Below are positions 9,952 to 19,197 of a stretch of 64,000 nucleotides of DNA, in pieces. Every line of letters starts with the position of its first letter. The stretch's first letter is position 1. The stretch is taken from positions 1,690,729 to 1,754,728 of the forward strand of contig NZ_KI421507.1 of assembly GCF_000473205.1 (NCBI RefSeq). The letters are read 5' to 3'. The stretch is from Pseudophaeobacter arcticus DSM 23566. Lineage in GTDB: Bacteria > Pseudomonadota > Alphaproteobacteria > Rhodobacterales > Rhodobacteraceae. The position numbers and the translations under genes are program-made. Below the pieces are notes generated by a model. The model ran no database searches. It saw nothing but the letters and a program-made list of their open reading frames with translations, and had not been told where the DNA came from.

Positions 9952-10324
9952 GAGAGTCTCCATGAGAGATTAAGATGTGTGACCATCCACACGATGATCA
10001 TGGGCCCCTCCTAAAAGGCGCGTATGAGGCTTTTGTGACGGCTGTGTAACAGGCATATGACAAAACCCGACTTGAAGCGATTTTTGTCACAAAACCCGGC
10101 CTGCCCATTAACCTTTGATCCCGAGCAACCTTTGATCCCGAATGTCTGGCAGCTGCGCAGCCGCACGGGGGCACGGGGGCAATGGCAGGCGATGACGGCC
10201 GTGATCTATGCTGCACCGACAAGATCCGCATGTCAAAACCAAGCGCCCGCGCAGGCCGCGCGCCGGACTGCTGCCGGTTCAGTAAGGCCAAAAGGCCATG
10301 ACGCTGAAACCGGGGACTGCGCTG
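9952..10324. other. phoR-pstS intergenic control region
   Basis: About 370 bases. The pstS-proximal third holds the Pho box and presumably the pst promoter. A further TTTTTGTCACAAAA palindrome lies near 10080-10093 and could be another PhoB half-site or part of the phoR 3' region. I see no gene in it and no obvious terminator after phoR, so read-through from phoR into pst is possible. Confidence 0.6.
10035..10063 (-). promoter_or_regulatory. Pho box (PhoB binding site) for pstSCAB-phoU-phoB
   Basis: On the minus strand three heptamers, TTGTCAT, CTGTTAC and CCGTCAC, occur with an exact 4-base spacing. This is the 11-base periodicity of the PhoB consensus (CTGTCAT-like direct repeats). It lies about 84 bases upstream of the pstS start. 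Two repeats make a minimal Pho box; the third suggests cooperative binding of more than one PhoB dimer. Confidence 0.85.
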
Positions 10325-11368
10325 TCAGGACAGTGGTAAAGTCACCGAAAAACAGCTTCCCGTCCCTAGCTCGCTTTCCACCCGCAACCGGCCACGGTGG
10401 CGGTTGACGATATGTTTGACGATGGCCAGCCCCAACCCGGTGCCACCCATTTCGCGGGAGCGGTGATTGTCGGCGCGATAAAACCGCTCTGTCAGCCGTG
10501 GCAGATGGATCGGGTCAATGCCCGCGCCATTGTCAATGACCTGCACCCGCACGGCCGGGGCGCGAAGCGATGGATCCCGCTCCAGCAACTCAAGGGTCAC
10601 ATTTACCTGATCGCCGCCATATTTAATGGCGTTCTCAACCAGGTTGATAAAGACCTGCAGCAACTGATCGGGATCGCCCATGATCATCACCGGATCCGCG
10701 GGAGGGGTAAAGCTGAGGCTGACATTCCCAGCCTCAGCAAGGGGCTGCATGGTCTTGAGCGTCGAGCTGAGATGCGCCACCAGGTCCATCTCCTCCTTGG
10801 GGCGAATGCGCTCTTTGCTCTCCACGCGGTTCAATGACAACAGATCGCCCACCAGACGGTTCATCCGGCTGGCTTCGCCTTCCATGATCGTCAGGAAGCG
10901 ATCCCGCGCCGCCGCGTCATCGCGCGCCGCCCCGCGCAGGGTTTCGATAAACCCCATCAGGGCCGTCAGCGGGGTGCGCAACTCGTGGCTGACATTGGCG
11001 ACAAAATCTCGCCGCATCTGGTTGGCCTGTTCGCGTTCGGTCACATCCAGGAAGGTGATCAGTACCGCGCCGCCTTCGACAGCGCCGATACCGGCAATAT
11101 ACCGCAGTTCAACCTCGTAGGTGGTGTCCTGCGCGCCATCGTTTGACAGATGCCTGGCGGTGCGATTGCCGCGATCCTCCAGACATTTCTCAATTGCTGC
11201 GTTGACACCTGGTTGTCGCAGGATTGTCGCAAAATGGCGGCCAAGGATCTGCTCCCCCAACAGGGCAAGCCCAGATTTATTGGCACCGATAAAGCGCTCG
11301 GTTTGATCAACCAAGACGCAAGGCATTGGAATTGCCTCCAGAAAACCTGCCATCACCTCTTGTTTCAT
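10325..11368 (-). CDS. phoR: Phosphate regulon sensor kinase PhoR, without membrane segment
   Basis: 347-residue histidine kinase. A PAS domain (about 5-110) is followed by HisKA with the phospho-accepting H128 in NVSHELRTPL. The HATPase domain shows the N-box NLVENAIKYG, G1 DNGAGI and G2 MGGTGLGLAIVKH. It would phosphorylate PhoB. No hydrophobic transmembrane helix is present, unlike E. coli PhoR. An in-frame stop lies only a few codons upstream of the furthest possible start (TTG at 11407), so a missed membrane anchor is unlikely. The ATG at 11368 has AGGGG ahead. The position next to pstS-phoB supports the name. Confidence 0.9.
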   Translation of the reverse strand: MKQEVMAGFLEAIPMPCVLVDQTERFIGANKSGLALLGEQILGRHFATILRQPGVNAAIEKCLEDRGNRTARHLSNDGAQDTTYEVELRYIAGIGAVEGGAVLITFLDVTEREQANQMRRDFVANVSHELRTPLTALMGFIETLRGAARDDAAARDRFLTIMEGEASRMNRLVGDLLSLNRVESKERIRPKEEMDLVAHLSSTLKTMQPLAEAGNVSLSFTPPADPVMIMGDPDQLLQVFINLVENAIKYGGDQVNVTLELLERDPSLRAPAVRVQVIDNGAGIDPIHLPRLTERFYRADNHRSREMGGTGLGLAIVKHIVNRHRGRLRVESELGTGSCFSVTLPLS

Positions 11369-11459
11369 TGCGAACCCCTGTTGCGATCCGGTTCCAATAT
11401 CAGGCAAATGTAAAGCCTATGTGGCAGGTCATCGCCTGGCTTGGAACCGGGGTCTTTGG

Positions 11460-11981
11460 TTAGACGGGTCGCATTTCAGCGCGGAAGCGGCGCATGTTTT
11501 CCTGATAATGCAAGGCACTAAGGGTGAGCTTCTGCGCCTGTTCCTCAGAGACCTCGCGCACAACCTTGCCTGGTGCGCCCATCACCAGAGAGTTATCCGG
11601 AATCACCTTGTTTTCGGTGATCAAGGCCCCTGCCCCAATCAGACAGTTCTTGCCAATCCTGGCGCCGTTCAGAACAGTTGCGCCCATGCCGATCAGGCTG
11701 TTTTCGCCGATGGTGCAGCCATGCAGCATAACCTTATGGCCAATGGTGCAATTCTTGCCCACGGTCAGCGGAAAGCCCGCGTCAATGTGCATGACCACGT
11801 TTTCCTGCACATTTGCGCCTTCGCAGATGCGGATCTCTTCGTGGTCGGCGCGGATGGTACAGCCAAACCAAACCGAGGCCCCGGCCTCCAGCACCACCTG
11901 GCCAATCAGATTGGCATCGGGGGCAACCCAGGTATCGGGGTGCAGCTGTGGCTGGTGATCACCAAGAGCATAGAGTGTCAT
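11460..11981 (-). CDS. Gamma carbonic anhydrase-like hexapeptide-repeat protein
   Basis: 173 residues with a left-handed beta-helix of hexapeptide repeats (for example [20 protein letters not shown]) and a C-terminal helix, as in YrdA/PaaY/gamma-CA proteins. The three metal-binding histidines are plausible in [16 protein letters not shown] and TIGHKVMLH. Family members bind zinc or iron, but many have no proven carbonic anhydrase activity; activity here is inferred only. Its ATG overlaps the gmk stop in an ATGA arrangement, so it is translated from the yicC-gmk unit. Confidence 0.88.
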   Translation of the reverse strand: MTLYALGDHQPQLHPDTWVAPDANLIGQVVLEAGASVWFGCTIRADHEEIRICEGANVQENVVMHIDAGFPLTVGKNCTIGHKVMLHGCTIGENSLIGMGATVLNGARIGKNCLIGAGALITENKVIPDNSLVMGAPGKVVREVSEEQAQKLTLSALHYQENMRRFRAEMRPV

Positions 11982-12619
11982 GACATGTCCTCAAATTCGC
12001 TTTGCAACAGGCGCACATGATCCGTGAGCTGCGGCTGCTGGATACGGCGCAGGCGGGTGGCGGTGATGATGGTTTTCAGCGCCTCTTCGGTGGTGTCCAG
12101 ATCATCATTGATCAAGACGTGATCATAGCTGCCCCAGTGGCTGATTTCATCCCAGCTCTTCTCCATCCGACGCTTGATGGTTTCGGCATCGTCCTGCCCC
12201 CGGCTTTCCAGTCGGCGCCGCAACTCGGTGATCGAGGGCGGCAGCAAAAAGATCGACAGCGTGTGCTGACCCAGCTCTGAATTGCGGATCTGCTGCGCCC
12301 CCTGCCAGTCGATGTCAAACAACACATCCTGCCCGTTCTCGATAGCCTCCCGCACCGGCCCCTTGGGGGAACCGTAGAAATTGCCAAAGACATGGGCATG
12401 TTCCAGCATGTCATTTTCTGTCACGGCGGATTTGAAATCATCCACGGATACAAAATGATAGTCCTGCCCGTCGACCTCGCCGGGGCGCGGGTTGCGGGTG
12501 GTGGCCGAAACGGAAAACGAGATACAGTCGTCCCAGCTGCGCAACCGCTTTGCCAGAGTGGATTTGCCCGCGCCGGAGGGCGAGGACAGGATGATCAAAA
12601 GGCCGCGCCGATCTGCCAT
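11978..12619 (-). CDS. gmk: Guanylate kinase
   Basis: 213 residues. The P-loop is [15 protein letters not shown], the GMP-binding segment includes [21 protein letters not shown], and the lid region has [15 protein letters not shown]. The enzyme converts GMP and ATP to GDP and ADP in purine nucleotide synthesis. The ATG has a strong AAGGAG ahead. It lies 19 bases after yicC, a frequent proteobacterial pairing. Confidence 0.97.
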   Translation of the reverse strand: MADRRGLLIILSSPSGAGKSTLAKRLRSWDDCISFSVSATTRNPRPGEVDGQDYHFVSVDDFKSAVTENDMLEHAHVFGNFYGSPKGPVREAIENGQDVLFDIDWQGAQQIRNSELGQHTLSIFLLPPSITELRRRLESRGQDDAETIKRRMEKSWDEISHWGSYDHVLINDDLDTTEEALKTIITATRLRRIQQPQLTDHVRLLQSEFEDMS

Positions 12620-12638
12620 CAGGTCTTCTCCTTTGGAG

Positions 12639-13535
12639 TTATTCTATATTTTGCACTTGTTCGCGCATTTGGTCGATCACTGCTTTCAACTCTAGCCCCA
12701 CCGAGGTCAAGTCACTGTTAAGCGCTTTTGAACAGAGCGTATTGGCCTCGCGGTTGAATTCCTGCATCAGGAAATCAAACTTGCGCCCCACCGAATCCCC
12801 GGTGGTCAGCAGATCTTCGGCGGCCAGGACATGGGCCGCAAGCCTGTCGATTTCTTCGGTAACGTCGGATTTTACGGCCAGCATCGCCAATTCCAGGGCA
12901 ACCCGATTGGCATCTGCCCCGTCAGAGTTTTCCAATACCTTGGCCAGATTCGCCTTGAGCGCCTCGGCCACCAGGGGGCGGCGCGCTTCGGCACAGTTTG
13001 CCGCCAATTGGGTCAAACGCCGCACTTCGGCCAGTTGATTCCGCAAAACCCGCTCCAAGGCTGCCCCTTCGGCTTCACGCATTTGAACGAATTCGGCCAA
13101 AAGTCTTTCGAATTCCTTTTTTAACGCGGCAACCAGGGGCGCCGGATCATCCTCGGGTGCGGTGGTCTCCAGCACCCCGCGAATAGACAGCAGATCCGCG
13201 CCGGATGTGACCGACAGATCCACCCCCGCCGACTGGGCCAGCGCCTCGGCCTCGGCCAGGGCGGTGAGCACCGAGCTCAGCAAGGGTTTGTTCAGAGTGA
13301 GCGTTCCGGCAGCGTCTTCTCCCCGGTTAATACGCAGCCCGAGCGAGACATTGCCCCGCGCCAGTTTGTTGCCCATGACCCTGCGCAGGTGCACTTCCAG
13401 CCCATCCAGCCAGTCCGGCACCCGCAGCCGCAGATCAAGCCCCTTGGCGTTGACCGACCGCATCTCCCAGCTCCAGCTATGGGCCCCAAGTCGCCCCTGC
13501 CCCGAGGCAAACCCGGTCATGCTTCGTATGTTCAT
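12639..13535 (-). CDS. yicC: YicC-family endoribonuclease
   Basis: 298 residues. The N-terminus [20 protein letters not shown] and the C-terminal [21 protein letters not shown] are hallmarks of the YicC family (YicC N and DUF1732 domains). E. coli YicC is reported as an endoribonuclease acting on small RNA and mRNA targets; the role here is by family. The ATG at 13535 has AAGGAC ahead; a TTG just upstream is also open. First gene of yicC-gmk-gamma-CA. Confidence 0.93.
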   Translation of the reverse strand: MNIRSMTGFASGQGRLGAHSWSWEMRSVNAKGLDLRLRVPDWLDGLEVHLRRVMGNKLARGNVSLGLRINRGEDAAGTLTLNKPLLSSVLTALAEAEALAQSAGVDLSVTSGADLLSIRGVLETTAPEDDPAPLVAALKKEFERLLAEFVQMREAEGAALERVLRNQLAEVRRLTQLAANCAEARRPLVAEALKANLAKVLENSDGADANRVALELAMLAVKSDVTEEIDRLAAHVLAAEDLLTTGDSVGRKFDFLMQEFNREANTLCSKALNSDLTSVGLELKAVIDQMREQVQNIE

Positions 13536-13786
13536 CAACTTGTCCTTATTCCATCAATTGGCAGCAAAACCGGGCCAAAACCTGTGTCGTCAGACCTGTC
13601 GACAAGCGCAAAAGGATAGGTGCTTATACAAAGGTGTTAACCATTGCTTCAAGTTTTAGTCCAAATTTGAATAATATTGTGGCATGTTAACTGCAAGGTA
13701 ACCATCTAAACGGTACGAATGGGGCAGTCGACAGATTGTGTTGCGTACGAGATGGCAAGTGGACCGGACAACGTAAGGAAAAGCAC

Positions 13787-14602
13787 ATGTTTTTTGGCGG
13801 CAGAAAAAACTCTAGCCAGGACAAGGGTGACAACAAGGTGGTTCCCATGACGAATTTCCGTAACACCGTTCCGGTTTCCCCCATGCGTCAGGCAGAGGCC
13901 TATTGGACCGCACTGCGTCGCGGCGACGACATTCCCAGCCGGTCACAGATTGACCCGCGCGGGTTGGAGAACATTCTGTCCCAGACGTTCATTCTGGAAC
14001 GTGTGGCCCCTGGTATCGCCCGTTTCCGTCTGGCTGGCCAAAAGGTCAACGAGATGGCAGGCATGGAGGTGCGCGGCATGCCGATCACCGCCTTTTTCAC
14101 CCCGGATGCGCGCAAACAGATGAGCGCCGCACTAGAGCACATGTTTGAAGCCCCCGCCATTGTCGAGGTCGAGATGCAGACCGAAGGATCGCGTCTGCGT
14201 GGCCGTCGTGAGGCCCGCATGCTGCTGCTGCCACTGCGCAGTGACCTGGGCGATGTGAGCCGTGCGCTGGGTGTTTTTGTCTCCGAAGGCAACCCGACCA
14301 AAACATCGCAGCGTTTTGCAATCACCTCGATCGAAATGCGTGCCGTTGCCAAAAACACGGATGACACCGCGTTCAAGGCAAAGTCGCGCAGCTCGGATGA
14401 TGTGAATGCGCCAAACCCCGCGTTTGCAGAATTGCAGTCCCGCCTCGCCTCTGAGACATCCATCCTGCAAGAGGCGCGTGATCTGGCCGATCGCAGGCTG
14501 AAAAAAGCGGCGCGTGATACCGCGCGGGCAGAGGCCAAAAGCAAATCAAAAGGGGCACATCTGCGGCTGGTCTCCAGCCGTGATGAAACGCCCGTTTCTT
14601 AA
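13787..14602 (+). CDS. PAS-domain protein (PAS_5 type) of unknown role
   Basis: 271 residues. Residues about 30-165 match the PAS_5 type common in alphaproteobacteria (YWTALRRGDDIPSRSQIDPR, then GIARFRLAGQKVNEMAGMEV and RGMPITAFF). The C-terminal third is charged and helical, with RRLKKAARDTARAEAKSKSK near the end, and has no output domain. The start follows AAGGAA; an upstream in-frame ATG at 13736 lacks one. CtrA-like half-sites occur upstream, including TTAACCAT near 13637. Soluble and probably regulatory or scaffolding, but function is unknown. Confidence 0.8.
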   Translation: MFFGGRKNSSQDKGDNKVVPMTNFRNTVPVSPMRQAEAYWTALRRGDDIPSRSQIDPRGLENILSQTFILERVAPGIARFRLAGQKVNEMAGMEVRGMPITAFFTPDARKQMSAALEHMFEAPAIVEVEMQTEGSRLRGRREARMLLLPLRSDLGDVSRALGVFVSEGNPTKTSQRFAITSIEMRAVAKNTDDTAFKAKSRSSDDVNAPNPAFAELQSRLASETSILQEARDLADRRLKKAARDTARAEAKSKSKGAHLRLVSSRDETPVS

Positions 14603-14646
14603 AATTTTAGCCTATTTCTAGTCTATTTGGTCATAGTCTAGTTAGC

Positions 14647-14685
14647 AACGCCCCGCGGAAGAACTCCCGGGGCGTTTCCCTTTTT
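14647..14685 (+). terminator. Intrinsic terminator after the PAS gene
   Basis: AACGCCCCG (14647-14655) pairs with CGGGGCGTT (14668-14676) around a 12-base loop, followed by TCCCTTTTT. Confidence 0.88.
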
Positions 14686-14744
14686 GCGAAGGGAGCTAAG
14701 CCTTAAGCACCGTGACGCAACGCATTAACGCAACACCCTGCGAT

Positions 14745-14781
14745 AAAACAAAAAACCGCCCCAGAAGACTGGAGCGGTTTT
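14745..14781 (-). terminator. Intrinsic terminator after DAHP synthase
   Basis: On the minus strand AAAACCGC, one mismatch, then CCAG pairs with CTGG and GCGGTTTT around AAGA-type loop bases (14752-14781). It is followed by a T-rich run (the A-run at 14745-14755 on the plus strand). It lies just past the stop of the 14809-16185 gene. Confidence 0.85.
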
Positions 14782-14808
14782 GATGTTTGCTGGCCTGAAA
14801 GCTGTGGC

Positions 14809-16185
14809 TTAGCTGGCTTCGGCGCTGCGCGACCGGCGCTTGTTGCGCAGGTCTGACAATTCTTCTGCAACCAGGAAGGCCAGTTCCAGGGATTGGCTGG
14901 CGTTGAGACGCGGATCACAGGCGGTGTGGTAACGATCACTCAGGTTTTCATCCGTCACCGCCCGAACACCACCGGTGCATTCGGTTACATCCTGCCCTGT
15001 CATCTCAAAATGTACGCCCCCCGGAATAGTGCCTTCGGCGGAATGGACCGCAAAGAAGTCCTGCACTTCGCGCAGAACGCTTTCAAAGGGACGGGTTTTG
15101 TAGCCGGTGGAGGATTTTATCGTGTTGCCATGCATTGGATCGCAGACCCAGGTGACCTTGGCGCCTTCTTCCTCAACCGCCTTGACCAGACGCGGCAGAT
15201 GCTCTGCCACCTTGCCGGCACCAAAGCGGGCGATCAGCGTCAGACGGCCCTCTTCGTTTTCCGGGTTCAGGCGTTGCATCAGCACCTTCAGGTCTTCGGC
15301 GGATGTCGTTGGGCCACATTTCATGCCGATGGGGTTCAGCACCCCACGGCAGAATTCCACATGGGCGCCATCGGGCTGGCGGGTACGATCCCCGATCCAA
15401 AGCATATGACCGGAGCCCGCAAGCCATTTGCCAGAGGTCGAATCCAGACGGGTCAGCGCCTCTTCGTATTCCAGCAGCAGGCCTTCGTGGCTGGTGTAGA
15501 ATTCTACAGTCTGCAGCGCATGCGAGGCATCATTGTTCACGCCCGCCGCCTTCATGAAGTCCAGCGTATCGGTGATGCGATTGGCCATGTCACGGTAGCT
15601 CTGGGCTTTTTCGCCCTCGGTAAAGCCCAAGGTCCAGGCGTGCACCTGGTTTACATCGGCATAGCCACCGGTGGAAAATGCCCGCAACAGGTTCAGGGTT
15701 GCCGCCGCCTGGGTGTAGGCTTGCAACATCCGCTTGGGATCCGGAATACGCGAGGCTTCGGTAAAGCCAAGATCGTTGATGATGTCACCGCGATAACTGG
15801 GCAGTTCCACCCCATCCAGGGTTTCCGTTGGCGCGCTGCGGGGTTTGGCAAACTGGCCGGCCATACGACCGACTTTGACCACCGGAACCTTGGCACCATA
15901 GGTCAGAACCATGGCCATCTGCAGCATCACCTTAAAGGTGTCGCGGATGGCATCCGCGCTGAACTGCTCAAAACTTTCGGCGCAGTCACCGCCCTGCAAC
16001 AAAAACGCCTCGCCACGGCCCGCCGCTGCAAGATGTTGTTTCAAGCGACGTGCTTCGCCGGCAAAGACCAGTGGCGGATAATTTGAAAGCTGCGCTTCAA
16101 CGGCACCGAGGGCCGCGGCGTCGGTATAGTCAGGCATCTGCACGCGGGGTTTGTTGCGCCAGGATGCTTTTTGCCACTCACTCAT
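14809..16185 (-). CDS. 3-deoxy-7-phosphoheptulonate (DAHP) synthase, class II
   Basis: 458 residues of the plant/actinobacterial-type class II DAHP synthase family. It condenses phosphoenolpyruvate with erythrose 4-phosphate in the first step of the shikimate pathway. Diagnostic segments are [63 protein letters not shown] and the C-terminal [18 protein letters not shown]. The ATG at 16185 ([10 protein letters not shown]) has GGAG upstream; the frame is open a further 15 codons. It stands alone between terminators. It supplies chorismate for the trp genes at the right end of the window. Confidence 0.95.
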   Translation of the reverse strand: MSEWQKASWRNKPRVQMPDYTDAAALGAVEAQLSNYPPLVFAGEARRLKQHLAAAGRGEAFLLQGGDCAESFEQFSADAIRDTFKVMLQMAMVLTYGAKVPVVKVGRMAGQFAKPRSAPTETLDGVELPSYRGDIINDLGFTEASRIPDPKRMLQAYTQAAATLNLLRAFSTGGYADVNQVHAWTLGFTEGEKAQSYRDMANRITDTLDFMKAAGVNNDASHALQTVEFYTSHEGLLLEYEEALTRLDSTSGKWLAGSGHMLWIGDRTRQPDGAHVEFCRGVLNPIGMKCGPTTSAEDLKVLMQRLNPENEEGRLTLIARFGAGKVAEHLPRLVKAVEEEGAKVTWVCDPMHGNTIKSSTGYKTRPFESVLREVQDFFAVHSAEGTIPGGVHFEMTGQDVTECTGGVRAVTDENLSDRYHTACDPRLNASQSLELAFLVAEELSDLRNKRRSRSAEAS

Positions 16186-16378
16186 AGCTTTTCTCCGCAT
16201 AAGAGGTCTTAATAATAGAACGGAAGCCACCTATACAAAAACGCACTCGTGCTGACCAGTTTAGATTTGCCCCTCTTGACCCGGCTCCGAACCTATGGTC
16301 ACGGTTTTCTGGTCTCACGCGGGGCTGACTTTTTACTCGTCTCTCCCGGTGCATTCAAAATTTGCCAAGGATGTGCCC

Positions 16379-17377
16379 ATGCAAACCCAAAGAAAACCGG
16401 TCGAAGCATCAAAAGAAGTTACGGCCGAAAAAAGATATGTATTTGTTTTATTAGAGAGATTTTCGATGCTCTCTTTTGCGTCGGCGATTGAATGCCTGCG
16501 CATCGCAAATCGCATGGCCGGTCAAGACCTCTATAGCTGGACATTGTTGGGTGAAGGTGGCGAAAGTGTTACCTGTTCTGCCGGGACCACCTTTGCGGTG
16601 GATGGTGATCTTGGTGAATTGCAGCGCGATGACATTATTCTGCTCTGCGCCGGGGTGAACGTTCAGGCCGCAGCCAGCAAAAAGCTGCTGGCCTGGCTGC
16701 GCCGCGAGGCCCGCAAAGGCGTGATGGTTGGCGGACTGTGCACCGCCTCTTATGTCCTGGCCAAAGCGGGATTGCTGGACGGGAAACGGGCAACCATCCA
16801 CTGGGAAAACATCGACAGTTTTGCCGAAGAGTTCGAGGAAGTGACCCTCACCAAGTCTGTTTTTGTCATTGATAACAATCGCATGTCTACCGCTGGCGGG
16901 ACCTCTTCTATTGACCTGTTGCTGAAACTCATTGCCAATGACCACGGCGAGGATCTGGCAAATGCCGTGGCCGACCAGTTGATCTATTCCTCTATCCGAA
17001 CCGACCAGGACACCCAGCGCCTGTCGGTACCAACCCGCATCGGCGTGCGTCACCCTAAGCTGTCGCTGGTGATCCAAATGATGGAAGCCAATATCGAGGA
17101 GCCTATCAGCCCCTCCGTCTTGGCGCAGGATGTCGGGATGTCGACCCGGCAGCTCGAACGGCTGTTTCGTCGTTATCTAAACCGCAGTCCCAAACGCTAT
17201 TATATGGAGCTGAGGTTGCAAAAGGCCCGTAATCTTTTGATGCAGACCGATATGAGCGTGATCAATGTGGCGCTGGCCTGCGGTTTTGCCTCTCCGTCGC
17301 ATTTTTCCAAATGCTACCGGGCACATTACGACACCACCCCCTACCGCGAGCGCGGCAGCAAATCGGGCGCTCAGTGA
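16379..17377 (+). CDS. GlxA-family transcriptional regulator (DJ-1/PfpI + AraC HTH)
   Basis: 332 residues. The N-terminal DJ-1/PfpI-like amidotransferase fold (about 20-200) has GGLCTASYVLAKAGLLDGK at the nucleophile elbow and RATIHWEN after it. The C-terminal AraC helix-turn-helix pair (about 235-325) includes DVGMSTRQLERLFRRYLN and VALACGFASPSHFSKCYR. Members of this family regulate quaternary-amine or arginine catabolism in other bacteria; the target here is unknown. AAGGA precedes the ATG at 16379. The upstream in-frame extension (to 16295) overlaps promoter sequence and is rejected. Confidence 0.9.
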   Translation: MQTQRKPVEASKEVTAEKRYVFVLLERFSMLSFASAIECLRIANRMAGQDLYSWTLLGEGGESVTCSAGTTFAVDGDLGELQRDDIILLCAGVNVQAAASKKLLAWLRREARKGVMVGGLCTASYVLAKAGLLDGKRATIHWENIDSFAEEFEEVTLTKSVFVIDNNRMSTAGGTSSIDLLLKLIANDHGEDLANAVADQLIYSSIRTDQDTQRLSVPTRIGVRHPKLSLVIQMMEANIEEPISPSVLAQDVGMSTRQLERLFRRYLNRSPKRYYMELRLQKARNLLMQTDMSVINVALACGFASPSHFSKCYRAHYDTTPYRERGSKSGAQ

Positions 17378-17901
17378 TTCGCGCCGGTTTGGCAGTTCCT
17401 GATTCTCTGACTTGATCGGCCGCCTCGCCCTCCCGGCGGGCACAGCCTGCCCCGGCACGTGGCATTTTCTTCGCGGGCCTGATCTCTGACATCAACTTTT
17501 GCTCCAGGCGTTCAGCCACAGTCGCAGGCTTTGCCTCAGCGGCTTTGTCCCTTTTGGTTTTATCAATAAAATCACGTGACGCCTCAAATGCTTGGCGCGC
17601 CGGTGGGGGTCTGGATCGCGAGGCTGGAATTCGCCCAAGGGGCGCCGTTTTGCTCCGTTCCAACGCGCTACGACAGGCGATCCCCGCCGGTGCCTGCGAC
17701 AAAATCGACGTTGTTTTCTTTGACTTCGGTGCCGAACCCTGTAGAGCATCCGCCTCATCAGGCCAGCAAACCGCTACTGGTAAAAAAATACAGAGCAAGT
17801 GGACATCGGGAGGGTGTCGCTAGCCAAGGGGACTTTTCTTTTCAAAGCGCCTTGCCTAGGGTTCATTATGAACAGACTTGTTCCAATAAACTGGGAGAAT
17901 T
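17378..17901. other. Intergenic region, no supported gene
   Basis: About 520 bases between the GlxA-type regulator and the livK-type gene. A minus-strand open frame (17262-17798) crosses it but overlaps the regulator's 3' end, has no recognisable domain and no good start. The livK promoter is presumably in the last 100 bases; GGGAG lies just before that start codon. Confidence 0.45.
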
Positions 17902-19098
17902 ATGATGAAAAAATTGATGATGGCCACTGCGGCTCTCGCCCTGACTGCTGGCACGGCCTATGCAGGCAGCCACGCCAAGGAAGTGAAGCTTGGCGTTCTG
18001 ATCGGTTTCACCGGACCTATTGAATCGCTGACCGCTGCCATGGCGGCTGGCTCTGAAATGGCGATGGACGAAGTCACCAAATCCGGCCTGCTGCTTGATG
18101 GTGCCACCGTGACCTCCGTGCGTGCTGACACCGGCTGCATCGACAACGGCCTGGCCGTGGCCAATGGTGAAAAACTGATCGCGGAAGGCGTCAACGGCAT
18201 CATCGGCGGCGACTGCTCCGGTGTGACCGGTGCCATCCTGCAGAACGTTGCCATTCCAAACGGCATGGTCATGGTTTCCCCCTCGGCGACCTCGCCCGGC
18301 CTGTCCACCATGGAAGACAATGGCCTGTTTTTCCGCACCTCGCCCTCTGACGCCCGTGAAGGCCAGGTTATGGCCGAGATTCTGCAGGAAAAAGGCGTTG
18401 AATCCATCGCTCTGACCTACACCAACAATGACTATGGCAAAGGTCTGGCCGATGCGATCAAGACCTCCTTTGAGGCCGTTGGCGGTGAAGTGACAATCGT
18501 GGCAGCCCATGAAGACGGCAAGGGCGACTACTCTGCTGAAGTGGCCTCGCTGGCCTCTGCCGGTGGCGACATTCTGGTGGTTGCGGGGTATCTCGACCAG
18601 GGTGGTCTGGGCATCATTCAGTCCTCGCTCGACTCCGGCGCCTTTGACACCTTTGGTCTGCCTGGCGGCATGATCGGTGATAGCCTGCCCGAAAACGTCG
18701 GGTCCGACCTGGATGGCTCTTACGGCCAGATCGCGGGCTCCGACAGCCAGGGCGCGGTAATCTTTGCCGAGCAAGCCAAAGCCCTGGGCTTTGACGGCAC
18801 CTCTGCCTATGCCTCCGAGTCCTATGACGCGGCGGCTTTGATCCTGCTGGCGATGCAGGCGGCAAATTCGACCGACCCTGCCGAATATGGCGCCAAGATC
18901 ATGGAGGTGGCCAATGCCCCCGGTGAGGTGATCAATCCTGGTGAGCTGGGCAAGGCACTGGAACTGATTGCGGCTGGCAAAGACGTTGACTTCCAGGGTG
19001 CCACCGGCGTTGAGCTGATTGGCCCCGGTGAGAGCGCAGGCTCCTACCGTGAGATCCTGGTCAAAGACGGCATGAACACCACTGTAAAGTTCCGCTGA
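17902..19098 (+). CDS. Periplasmic amino-acid-binding protein of a LivK-type ABC importer
   Basis: 398 residues. A Sec signal peptide (MMKKLMMATAALALTAGTAY, cut near AYAGS) precedes a type I periplasmic-binding fold. It opens with VKLGVLIGFTGPIESLTAAM and contains SPSATSPGLSTMEDNGLFFR and ALTYTNNDYGKGLADAIK, typical of the branched-chain amino acid / amide (HAAT) family. The precise ligand cannot be read from sequence. GGAG sits 7 bases before the ATG. It is the first gene of a six-gene operon and is followed by a strong hairpin, which would allow excess binding protein. Confidence 0.93.
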   Translation: MMKKLMMATAALALTAGTAYAGSHAKEVKLGVLIGFTGPIESLTAAMAAGSEMAMDEVTKSGLLLDGATVTSVRADTGCIDNGLAVANGEKLIAEGVNGIIGGDCSGVTGAILQNVAIPNGMVMVSPSATSPGLSTMEDNGLFFRTSPSDAREGQVMAEILQEKGVESIALTYTNNDYGKGLADAIKTSFEAVGGEVTIVAAHEDGKGDYSAEVASLASAGGDILVVAGYLDQGGLGIIQSSLDSGAFDTFGLPGGMIGDSLPENVGSDLDGSYGQIAGSDSQGAVIFAEQAKALGFDGTSAYASESYDAAALILLAMQAANSTDPAEYGAKIMEVANAPGEVINPGELGKALELIAAGKDVDFQGATGVELIGPGESAGSYREILVKDGMNTTVKFR

Positions 19099-19128
19099 TC
19101 TCTCTTGTAGGATCATAAAGACAACGAG

Positions 19129-19160
19129 CAGCCCGGGAATTTCCCGGGCTGTTCCAAATT
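19129..19160 (+). terminator. Hairpin/attenuator between livK-type and livG-type genes
   Basis: CAGCCCGGGAA (19129-19139) pairs with TTCCCGGGCTG (19141-19151), then TTCCAAATTT. The strong stem and moderately T-rich tail suggest partial termination or mRNA protection after the binding-protein gene, parallel to the pstS hairpin. Confidence 0.75.
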
Positions 19161-19197
19161 TAGTAAGCCGAAAAATAACGGCAGGGGATAAAATGAT

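Noticed and set aside
17262..17798. 178-codon minus-strand open frame between the GlxA regulator and livK-type gene
   Set aside because: It overlaps the regulator's C-terminus, has no Shine-Dalgarno or domain, and its arginine/alanine-rich translation looks like a high-GC chance frame.
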